The translations under genes were made by a program, and so were the position numbers. Shown here in pieces: positions 51,901 to 61,740 of a stretch of 64,000 nucleotides of DNA; the stretch's first letter is position 1; each line of letters opens with the position of its first letter. Source of the DNA: Pelodera strongyloides (Eukaryota; Nematoda; Chromadorea; Rhabditida; Rhabditidae); the NCBI GenBank assembly GCA_036852015.1, contig JAANDG010000004.1, positions 124,001 through 188,000 of the forward strand, in the 5' to 3' direction. The notes beneath the pieces are model-generated. The model worked only from the letters and a program-made list of their open reading frames with translations, made no database searches and was not told the origin of the DNA.

Positions 51901-54900
51901 TGCAGATGTCTGCTGACTCTCCGTGTTTTGTGTGCTCTCTGTGTTCTTTGTGCTCTCTGTCTCATACTCTTCCTCGTCTTCCTCTTCCTCACCCTCGTCG
52001 TCTGGTCTCTCCGTCGTGAAGATGGCAAATGTGGGCGTCCCGTCTGATTCTGAATCCGTGTAGTCGGTCAGCTCATTCTGAAAATATATCAAGAGATGAA
52101 CAAGATAAAAATGCTAACATTAGTTCCATAAAAGATTCAAGACAACACATAATAAAAGTCTAGAAATACAATCAGTTAGACCATCGCATTATAATTTGTT
52201 CTTCATGAACGCTTGCTTATTTTTTTTACATAGATCCAGTGAGTCTATGACTATAAATATTTCCGGCCTAACTCGTACATTCAAGCAGTGTGGAGAAGCA
52301 TAGCGGGATTTCTGCAAAACTTCCTTAGGCTTAGGCTATGGCCTAGGCTTCTTTTTAACCGTTCATTAAACCCACATTGGTTGTCGGTGATGTGGCAACA
52401 GTGACCAAGCTTCCGAAAATAGACACTGCCACTTCTCCTCTGGTCTCACGTGGAGGGTCACCATTGTCCCGAGCAACTATGTACACCTAAATAAACTCTA
52501 TATAGATATAGACTCTATAGACTCTAACTCTACATAGATTGTCAAAAATTAAAGGGATACATGCACCTCGAATTGTACCTTTTTTATAATTTATATCTAT
52601 AGTATGACCTATAACGGTCAAAATGCGAAAATTGCAGTAAATTTCCTTTGCTCCTCTAGCCAGGAGCAAGCTCAAAAGCTACGCGACCTCGCTTTATAAA
52701 ACAACTGGCTACCGTAGCCGTTTTCAAATTACAGGTGCAGAGAGTGTTGTGAATATATAGAGGGTGTCAAGTCAAGCGTCTCCAGCCCCGCCATGCTATT
52801 TCGCACTTGTAACACAGTTTGGCGTACCGTTTGACTGCGGCTACGGTATGCCAGTTGTTTTACAAAGCGAGGTCGCTTAGCTTTTGCGCCTGGTCCTGGC
52901 TCGAGGAGCAAAGGAAATTTACTGCAATTTTCGAATTTTGACCGTCATAGGTCATACTATAAATAGAAATTATAAAAAAGGCGCAATTCGAGGTGAACCT
53001 ATCCCTTTAAACAATAGCTGCACTAACTCATCGTCTGATCCTGTGATGTTCACATGACTTACCGTAGCTTGGCCCTGGCGTAAATTCTTTCAGCAATAAA
53101 ACTATTAATAAAGAACTACCTTATGTTCGCCAAAATGTTCCACTGTGAAATCACCGTTTATCGATAAAAGTCCGTCATTTGAGACGGTGAAAAGTCTGAA
53201 ATTCGATATCTATTATCAAGGAGGCAAAGGTAAGTGTTCAGTAATATATTTATCTTTTTATACGTGAACTTAAAGCACAGCTACAGATTAGAAAAGACAC
53301 ATAATGATGCTTAACCGATTACAAAATATTACAAAATATAAAAATCACTGTTTTAAACACAAACCTGTCCATGGGACCTTGTACAGCAAGGCTAACTCGG
53401 CCGTTATCATCAGCGTCGGGGTCCTCCACGCGAACCCTAGAGAAGCTTAAATTACATAAACAAAAAATCCCTTATTTACAGTCCCGCATTTCCTAGCATA
53501 TAATTCCCTAGTCAGCATTTCGTATTGTACAGCGCATTACCTTACTGGGCAGCTAAGTCGTTATTTTCTGAATCCGTAAACACTTTCGCTCTAGCTCAGA
53601 AGAAAGCTAACTGGTGACACATCGAATGGTGGAATATAATTGTTTAAAGGATATATCAACAGATTGGTAGCACATTGCATATCCTAGCACCGCTTGTGTA
53701 CACCCCAAATTGCGCAAAATACCATGCAGTTTAATTGTTTTAGCCTGAGACACCCGTGCAGCTAGACCAATTCATCTTACGCTCCTGATACAGAGCCTTT
53801 AGAACGGTCAGAAATGTTTGTTAGATTTGCCAGTTATTGTATTGAAAGAAGATAACTCACTTTCCAATAAGCATATTGGGAGCCAATTCGTCTAGGTCAT
53901 CAATGGATAAACGGAGTCTTATTGGCTGAGGTCCGACAAAGTGTGGGGCATTATCATTGACGTCCTGGAATAAAGCAGTTAAAAAATACCCTCGAACATA
54001 TATTATTTGTTTACTTATAGTTTTTTTATTAGTATTATAATTAGTATTCTATCTAGACTAGTAGTTTAGATAGCTTATTATCACACTTGTACAATTATAT
54101 AACAAGTCCAAGTATAATAATACGAGCAAATTATTTTCCCCGATAATCTAGTATTTACCCCGATACAAATCAGTTGCATTTGCCTTTAAATTTAAATGTC
54201 TCGTTCGATTTTGATCTACTGAAATTAAAGGAAGCGATGGAACATGGAACATGATAGCAGATATCTTATGGTTGAAATGGGGTCGAATTTTGGCTGATTC
54301 TTTTGTTTTAATCTTACTATGATGCATGGGAAAACAGTTACTCAAGACACCTTTCAAAAACCGGCCGTTATACTAAAACATACCAGAACGTATATTTGCA
54401 CAAGAGTCCAGTACAGATGTTGGTCGGGCACACGACTCCTCGCTTCAATTTGGATACTGTACATTGCTGTGCGTTCGCGGTCAAATTCACCGATTGTTGA
54501 TATTGTGCCGCTAAATGTTCTTTTTATTATTTATTTATTTATTCTTTTAATCTTATTTACTGTATAAGCATCAAGAATTAGAGAAGTCGATATTTTTAAT
54601 GGCAAAGAATAAAATAGACTTAAAAGATGTTCCATCTTCCATTAGGTGGTGATGCTATTCAATAAACTTAAAATAAGAATGTTTACTGTTCAAGACCTGA
54701 AAGTTTGCACTTGTAAAAGTTCTTTAACTAGTGTCGAGGAGCTAACAATAACCAAAAAGTTACCCTAAGGGTAAGATATTGCGGTAACGACACCGTCAAA
54801 CTATCTGAACTGAAAAAAAAAAGAATATAAAAACTCACGTCGATTCATCGATTCTAAATTTCCCTTCCTCATTGCCACCGACAATGTTGAAGTAGACGGA

Positions 54901-57779
54901 TAACTCGGCGTTCGAGTCCTGAAACCGATCACTGTAAAATTTAAAGCTAAATACCGGCCGGTTTTTGAAACGCATCGAGTACACCAGCATTCTTACGCAG
55001 CTTAATTAACACAAGTTAGAATAAAAATCGAGCTAAATTCGAGTAAATTAGATAGATACCTAAGAATTCAGTTGACCACGATGCGTTTCAAAAACCGGCC
55101 GGCATTTCGCTTTGAAAAATTAAAACTAAAACTTCTTATTACGAAATATATGGACAGCGTGACCAGCTCTATTGCCACCTTCCTAAGCCTAAGTATATCA
55201 ACACCCGGTGCAACGTGCAGCCATCCGTAAAATGTCAAACGCAATGGAATCAGTATTATATAACACGCTATTAGCAAATCAAGGAGATGACCAACCCCGA
55301 GGGTTACAACGATCGTGTTGACGGGTGTGTTTTCTGCGACTTCTGTGACGAACGTTTGGATAGTTTCTTCTTCGTCTGAAAATAAAAATCGCCTATACTC
55401 TGCTGATTTCTAGGTTTATTGTCCGCTCAAAAAAAAGGCGCGACTACATACGGTTTCTCGAGCCGGATCGTATAGTTACACTTTGCCTCTAGCCAGCATA
55501 TTAAGATAGACAACCACAACGCTGACGCGCCGGAAATTTGTCTTACGAGAAACTCTGCAGTGTTGCCAACACTGTACCTGTATTCTGTTGTTTCTGCATT
55601 TGCGTCGTGTACGCAAAGGCGGGTCCCATGGTGAATGTTTCCATTCCGGGTAGAGGTTGGGGTGTCCGTCCGTCGGGATCCGTTGCCAGAACTATCACTA
55701 TGGCCTGAGACGACCGACCACCTCCGTCGGTGGCTTTGATGACAATCTGAATTTATTTTTTAATTATATATCTGCTCTGTATACAACTGGACCTGGTAGC
55801 CTAGTGGTGAGCGCGCCCGATAACCAACCCCGAGGTAGGGGGTTCAATCTCAGTTAGGACCACTCAAGGCTAGGGTGAAAAGTTAACCACCGCGCTGGTT
55901 TGACACCATCGTCGGGGTCACCAATAACTATTACCTGATATCTCTCTCCCGGTTGTAGATCCCCATTAGCCAGGAGCATATTCGTCGACTCATCGTAGTT
56001 GAAGTTCTCCTCTGCGTTGTTTGTCACCTGTTCAATGGTGTAGGTGACCTCGCCGAATTTGCCCGCATCGATATCCGTTGCGAGAACCTAAATAGTAAAC
56101 TTGTAATTTAGAACCTAAACAAAGTTAAAGTTAGAAAAATATCTTCAGTTAAATGAACTAATCTAATTGTGTTGTTATAAGATAACCGAAAAACTATAAC
56201 GTTTGTTTCAAAATCCAAATTCTTGACAGAAGAAGAGAAAGTTCATGACGCAACAAAGTTTTAGCATTGGTAACATTTTCACTTGTTTCAAAATCGTTGT
56301 GTCCTTTGCAAATATTCAATGCGTACAAAGGGAAATCAGACTACGAGCAGACGAAAAAAAAACATAAAATCAAAACCGAACCTTAACCACAGGCCGCTCA
56401 AGTCCGGTCGCCGAAATATTTGCCGTGTAAATGGGTTGTACAAAAGATGGACTGTTGTCATTAACATCCATAATGTGAATAGTAATTGTGACTGGCTCAC
56501 TACTCCTTATCGGGGACGTGTCCACCTCACGAGCTTGGATCTGAAAATATATTGAGGATATGATAATAACCTAAATGAAATACAATTGTGTTTCTCTACA
56601 ATTTCTGGACTTTGGATACAGGGCTCAGTCTATTTTGTCTATGCATGATAAGTGACTGATTAAGTGTTGCGGTTTGTCAAAGGCATAATGAACAACAAAA
56701 AATCATTCCCATGCGTTGTATGAAAATTTTATATGGCGATCTGAATCAGAAGGGCATAGATTACATATTACACATGGTAATGCAGAGGTTTCAAAACCAC
56801 GTGCCATACCGCTTAACTGTCTCAGTGAAACCTACATTTAGTTGATAAGTGCTTGGATTTGGTGGATCTGCATCGATTTCCGGGACGTTCAAGTAAACGA
56901 AACCGCGTTGGTCCACGGCGAATATGGTGGCCCCGAGTCCGGTCAGAATGTATTGGTACGTGGCCGGTGGCATACCGGCTTTCTAAAGTTGAATGAGAAT
57001 TATGGTGTGCCAGAGAGATTCACCCATGACTCATGAGGAACAAGTTCGGCAGCTCCATGTTTCACGCCACGCCGATGTGCCCTAATTAGCACAAAAATTA
57101 TCATAAAATCAGCTAATTAGCAAGAAAAAACAAGGTGATTTTCTAGTGAACCCATCCCTTTAATACTCCACAATAGTAGTATATTGTCAGTTCGCACACG
57201 TTGCGAAGAGCTAGGTCTTAGATTTGCCAGTGGTAATAAATCGTACTGTTGCTCGCCCCACTATGTGTTAGCGAAACAATAGAACATGTGTGTTTTTTGT
57301 AAAGTGATATGAAGGTTATCAGGATAATAGTTTTATGGTCAGGCCACATGCAATAATGCCATTACTTACCAAGTCATCGTCATGCACCAGAATTTGTAGT
57401 GATTCGGAGTGCATCGATGGTGCCACTCGGACTGTGGTGCCCATCTCGGCAGTTTCTGCCAAATATCCCTCTGAAGCCGTGACCTGAAAGGAGTCGGGTT
57501 TTTGCATATCACCATATAATTAACTTTGTGCCCCTGAACCCTGAATTTTTTTTCTAATTCGGGTAGCCTTCAAACGCTAAGACACACTTTTCGACCCTTT
57601 TTTCGGATATATACTTTACTCACATGTAACACAGGAGAATGGTTGCTGACGACAGCGAGTGTCTGTGGCTGTTCGTCGGTGTCAAAGTAGGCGTCGTCGT
57701 TCTGTCCGACGACAGACGACGTCGACACGGCGAGAAGAAGGAGAACACATGAGACGATGTGCGGTAGTGAGGGCAACAT
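42969..57779 (-). CDS. single-pass cadherin, about 1390 aa, 34 exons
   Basis: Exons (high to low): 57779-57624, 57483-57370, 56982-56836, 56540-56382, 56087-55935, 55746-55578, 55375-55296, 54918-54839, 54510-54384, 53964-53861, 53436-53365, 53195-53120, 52486-52376, 52077-51762, 51122-50923, 50656-50580, 50408-50318, 50071-49892, 49507-49376, 49160-49095, 48951-48857, 48579-48464, 48309-48228, 48047-47870, 47679-47608, 47381-47289, 46956-46816, 46336-46173, 45747-45602, 45254-45172, 44920-44786, 44567-44487, 44163-44054, 43041-42969. It starts with a signal peptide (...VSTSSVVGQ). Cadherin-repeat calcium motifs include [19 protein letters not shown], a degenerate DVNDWIPNF and [10 protein letters not shown], plus FDRE and LDRE. 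Exon 14 is a T/S/E-rich mucin-like linker. The last domain before the membrane resembles the membrane-adjacent domain of PCDH15/CDH23-type cadherins (inference). The membrane segment is in exon 30. The tail is rich in Pro, Met and Tyr and ends KSIL, a possible PDZ ligand. No catenin-binding region was seen. Confidence 0.87.
43112..43234. repeat. MITE family B copy
   Basis: Last intron of the cadherin gene: GGGGTATGACACGTGGTTCG at the left and CACAAACCACGTGTCGCGCC with GCTTTAAT at the right. Confidence 0.75.
43520..43675. repeat. MITE family B copy
   Basis: Last intron of the cadherin gene: TTTAAAGCGG...ACGTGGGTTATGAAAC at the left, CCCAAAACCACGTGCAATAC with CGCATTAAAG at the right, and GGACAAATGCATTCCCATGC inside. 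Confidence 0.75.
44345..44440. repeat. 40-bp tandem repeat, about 2.4 copies
   Basis: GCGCCAGGAGCGCGCGAGCA then CAATTTTGTGAGCC.TTGGT, repeated at 44345, 44385 and (partly) 44425 within a cadherin intron. The apparent ORFs there are by-products. Confidence 0.75.
46383..46564. repeat. MITE family A copy
   Basis: Cadherin intron: TTTAAAGCGAAATACCGACG and TTTTTGAAACCCATCG at the left, GTGTTTCAAAAACCGGCCGG and TATTTCGCTTTAA at the right; CATTTGCATGCTATG inside. Confidence 0.9.
49553..49880. repeat. locally repeated segments with family B-like ends
   Basis: GGGAAAACTGAAATATTGCA occurs at about 49558 and 49728, with a weaker third copy near 49823. Each is followed by a GGAACACGGGAATGATCAT-like phrase and AAAACC.. 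/ CACGTG motifs and CCCCTTTA ends. This looks like nested or tandem relics of family B in a cadherin intron. Confidence 0.55.
50195..50295. repeat. GA-rich simple repeat
   Basis: Imperfect (GA)n/(GGAGA)n run in a cadherin intron. The overlapping ORFs consist of repeat translation. Confidence 0.9.
51434..51614. repeat. MITE family A copy
   Basis: Cadherin intron 14: CAAAGCGAAACACCGG and TTTTTGAAACGCATCG at the left; ATGCGTTTCAAAAACCTGTC with TTTGCTTTAAA at the right. The interior ATGCAAATGAACATAAATTAG matches the 12.7-kb copy. Confidence 0.9.
52549..53010. repeat. TTAA-flanked inverted-repeat element (piggyBac-type MITE candidate)
   Basis: TTAA at both edges (52549-52552 and 53007-53010) and termini AGGGATA ... 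TATCCCT. The inverted repeats extend inward over roughly 180 bp (CACCTCGAATTG, TTTTTTATAAT, CATAGGTCATACTAT-type, GCAGTAAATTTCCTTTGCTC and their inverses). It lies wholly within cadherin intron 12 and has no coding capacity. TTAA target duplication is a known piggyBac feature; the assignment is by that alone. Confidence 0.75.
54941..55114. repeat. MITE family A copy
   Basis: Cadherin intron 7: TTAAAGCTAAATACCGGCCG and TTTTTGAAACGCATCG at the left, mirrored exactly by CGATGCGTTTCAAAAACCGG at the right. One of the best-preserved copies, though the interior is shortened. Confidence 0.9.
55789..55858 (+). repeat. tRNA-derived repeat fragment
   Basis: TAGCCTAGTGGTGAGCGCG (A-box-like) is followed by GGGGGTTCAATCTC (B-box-like) at tRNA spacing, inside cadherin intron 5. 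The acceptor ends do not pair, so it is a pseudo-tRNA or SINE head and not a gene. Confidence 0.45.
56690..56815. repeat. MITE family B copy, left end lost
   Basis: The right terminus TTTCAAAACCACGTGCCATA with CCGCTT and the internal ATTCCCATGCGTTGTATG are clear; the left inverted repeat is not. Confidence 0.6.
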
Positions 57780-57935
57780 TGGTCAGCCGCGCATTCGCCT
57801 CACTGCAAAAGTTTCAGAGAATTTTCGAAAATATATAATAGAATCATAAGAGAAGCATAATAGAGAGAGAGTGTGTGTGTGAGAGAGACATAGAGAATTA
57901 TATATAGAGAACGAGAGAGAGAGAGATAGAGAGAT

Positions 57936-57988
<53 letters not shown>

Positions 57989-59700
57989 GAAAGGCACATT
58001 CTGGCTGAGACTAAAACATCGAGATATAAATAAGACAAAACAAGGTGTCGTTGGCAGGTTGGCAGTAATATCCGGCAACAGGATGAGTACCGCTTATGGT
58101 TTTCATTGTTTGTGCATAACGCAATTCTCTTCTCATGTGTTTTTGTTCAATAATTATCGATTCCTGGTAACTATTAGTTGATGGCCTTAGCTATAATCCC
58201 AACATTTTTTGTCACGTTATTTCCATTCAGTCACACAGTAGTTCTCTAACAACACTATAACCTTCCATTATATCTGGGCAAGATAAACCTCTCCCACCTC
58301 CCCAACACTTCCCCTTCATTCCCGCTCTCATAAACTTATGAGTTGACTGCCCTCTGGAGAGGCTGGATCGGCGACCGCCTCCGGGCGGAAAAGAGGCAGG
58401 CGAGGGAGCGTGCCCAAGTATTTGTCGACTGTCAACTCGTTTCACACTCAACAAATACAGAGCCGAAGAGACACACATACAAACACTAAATGAGGTGATG
58501 GGGCGGTAATGCGCAACTTGTGCCCATTTGCGCATTAGTTTTAGTGCGCTGATTTGGAGAGAAACGAATAGTGTAGCAAGCAAGGTACAGTACTGTATCC
58601 ATGAGAAGAATGGTGCTTATAAAAGTAGCTTAATCTACATTTTTATTTAGAAAATAAATGGTAAACGTCTAGTTTATGGGAAGTATTCGCAACATACTTA
58701 GTATCCACTGCCGATAAAGAAGCACACCAAATTCAGGGTAGGACTTGAGAAAATTGGGATGGGGTACCTCTACCTGGTACTGGCCAGGGTATGTGTTCGA
58801 GCAATTGTTCTAGGTGACATACGCCACGTTGGCTCCACCATTTGTCATGGGTTCTACATACAGTACTCAAAAAATGAGTCACAAAAGTGACGAGAAGATA
58901 AATATCCAAATTTAGACCCGCGGAAACAGACGAGAATAAGTCAGGGCGAAGAAATTGCGCAAAAAATGTGGTACAGTCAGCGGACAAACTTTGGTTTAGC
59001 AACGGGTCTGTCTAAAGGCGAGCGCCATATACTGAAGTAACTGAAGACGATATAACCACAACGTAGGTAATATAATTTATCTATCGTGTAAGACACGCCC
59101 TAAGATACTATCTATGAGTAAAAATTAAAAATAAAATAAAATAGCGGCTTCAAAAACGCTCATTCAAATATCAAGGATAGCTCATCCACGAAGAATCACT
59201 ACGCTAGTTGATAGATTTTAAATTCCAGCTAGCTCAATAAAATGTGATTTGCCATGATCCTTAATAAAAAAGAATACGCAAGCACTAACGCGGTACTAAT
59301 GTAAAAAACTACAAAGTAAAGCATGTTCAAAAGATATTCTGTACGTAAACAGAGACCAATAGTTCCATGCATGACTTAGTTTTCCGCTCACGCTTATCCC
59401 CTTCCCTCCATTTCTTGTATATACATTGCCCATACACATTCTGTGTGTCTTTGTTTCTCTCTCGCAAAGGCGATAAAATAAATGTGAAAGAGCTGTGCTG
59501 GACCGGGTCCGGGACCCCGCCGGACCTGTGCACATTTGGAGCTAAGCCGCGGCCGACGCTGGTCTAAGACCACTAAGAACGCGTTCACGATCCATGCGCC
59601 CGGTTGTAGCTGGAGATGGGGGAATTCTTGAAGCATAACTCGAATTCACACTGGGATAAGCAGAGCATGCTCTAGTCTAGTTGGTTCAAGATTGTTTCTA
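57780..59700. other. upstream of the cadherin gene; no gene recognised
   Basis: Contains the presumed cadherin promoter and 5' UTR. A long GA-rich run lies at 57861-57988. The open frames on the minus strand at 58227-58583 and 59296-59636 have no domain, no consistent splice signals and some simple-sequence content. Confidence 0.5.
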
Positions 59701-59872
59701 GCGCCGGCCGGGTTTTGAAACGAATCTCAAGTAATTGCGTACCTATGCATTTATGCAAAGCGAGGTCTAATTGGGGTATTGTTTTTATTCTAATTGTTGC
59801 TCCTTTGAATATGCTGCATAAGAAAGCAGTTGTACTCAATGCGTTTCAAAAACAGGCCTGTATTTCGCTTCG
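59701..59872. repeat. MITE family A copy
   Basis: GCGCCGGCCGGGTTTTGAAA at the left and GCGTTTCAAAAACAGGCCTG with TATTTCGC at the right. The interior is closest to the copy at 6139 (ACCTATGCATTTATGCA, GAATATGCTGCATAAGAAAG). Confidence 0.85.
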
Positions 59873-61114
59873 CTTAAGTAAGTAAGATTTTGAAACAAAA
59901 AGGCTGAAAAAACTGTCATGCGCGGAATACACATTACAGTTAAAAACAGAGCGAATAGACATGAGCAATGACATCGAAAAATATATGATGTTTTTAGAAT
60001 TTTAGCATTTGTTGCACAATTCTAACAATTGAGCCGAATTTCGGATTGAGAGAAAACAACTAGCACAGTAATCAGTATATAATAAGTGAAAAAAAATAGT
60101 TGTATAGAATATGAATCAAACAACGTTCCATACCACTTTAAAAGGTAGACCCATAGGCACACGAGAACCACTATACGCATGGTCTACTTGTATGCTAATT
60201 GAGCTTGATTTTGAAAGTCTCCCGCTGCAAGACATTGAAGTCTCGTTTTCTCCCGAATATATGTACATATATGAATGGTCGTTTCCACTTGTAACCATTC
60301 AAGTGGTGGGACAGTGCCCCCGGGGACACAGTACACATACTGTACTTGGAGATTGCACACACAAACACTCAAAGAACACGACCAGCAACTACCTACTTTA
60401 TAGGTTCTGGGGTGAAAGTTGCCATTTAGGTTGGATGATTTAAGATATCGGACTAGCTAGAATTTGTACGGTCACTCAGAACTTAGGTCACTATACATAA
60501 TTCGTACTTGGCGATTGCACAGGCAAACATCCAAAGAACACGCTTAGCCTGTAGAAACAGAAATATTAGTTGAGGACTATTGAATAACCTATGCGTTTAT
60601 TGATTCGATGGCTTATGTTCTTGGTTCCGAAGAAACGAGTGGTTTACGACCAGCATTACTTACTTTGTAGAAGTAGAATCAACTTTTCATGGGAGAGTGT
60701 CTATCTGCATCAAATATTAGACTTGCTTGCCGAAGTTTAGGCATCCAGAAATTATCGAAGAATTTAGTTATTATGCTAGGTTAGTGCCTATTGTTAATCA
60801 TACAGAAATTACTCCCACTGAGCTGACTGACAATGAGCTGCCAATTTGAATAATGCCCCCGAGTGGCAGAGCAATCTTCGAACATAGCGTAAACTTAGTG
60901 AAGCGTTATCAGTCTACATGTCTAGCTCACTGGGAACCTATCAATTGGTCTCAAAAGTTCACTTATATCCACTATGCTCTATGACAGAGAAAAGCAATTG
61001 GGGGACGAAAGAGATTGTGGCAATGTCAAAACACATTGACTCAAATAACAGAAACAGAGTGAAGCAATGTGATGTTTATGAAGAGGATTAAGATTAATAT
61101 ATAGACTAGAACTC

Positions 61115-61220
61115 AAAATGGGCAGGATGGTGTCAAAAGGAACATGATGGTGTCAAAATGAGCATGATGGTGTCAAAATGGGCATGATGGTGTCAAAATG
61201 GGCAAGATGGTGTCAAAATG
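61115..61220. repeat. 20-bp minisatellite, about 5 copies
   Basis: Units of the form AAATGGGCATGATGGTGTCA with small changes (AGGATGG, GAACATG, GAGCATG, GCAAGATG). Confidence 0.92.
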
Positions 61221-61610
61221 CAATACTGTGGTAAAAAACGCCGCTCCGATATGCATGACAGTGCCGGAAAAAATAAGACAAAGATGATTAGATTGATTAA
61301 ATACCTGTGAAGCGGGGAAAAATATATCTAAATACATAATTGCCATGTGTTCACGAGGTATTAACAGCTCAAGAAAGAAAGAACTTGTTAAAAAAAACAC
61401 AAAAGCAATGCTAATAAGAGTTCCATGACAAACAAATGATCAGAAGTCAATATCCAAAAATAAAGAGCCAAAGAAAAGGAGCCAGATTACAGTGTCCGTA
61501 ACAACCGCACAAACAATACAATATCATATAAATAGCAGATCAGGTATACACATACATGGATATGTAAACTGTAAACAAACGATCGACCGATCCGTATTTG
61601 CGTATTGCAA

Positions 61611-61740
61611 TTTAAAGCCGTATAACAGACGGTTCGTGAAGCGCATGTTGGACAACTGTATTGCCATGTTCTGTATGCAAAGTGTGAGCGATCCCGAACG
61701 AGTCCAAAGTCATTAGCATACAACTACATGTTAATACAGT
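61611..61740. repeat. MITE family B-related copy, degraded
   Basis: TTTAAAGCCGTATAACAGAC then GGTTCGTGAAGCGCATGTTG with GGACAACTGTATTGCCATG resembles family B at 43.5 kb; the right end is unclear. Confidence 0.5.

Noticed and set aside
58227..58583. 118-codon minus-strand ORF upstream of the cadherin
   Set aside because: No domain, no splice context and a composition like surrounding intergenic DNA.
60111..60443. 110-codon plus-strand ORF
   Set aside because: No recognisable feature, and it overlaps repeated phrases (CACACAAACA.. repeated near 60520).
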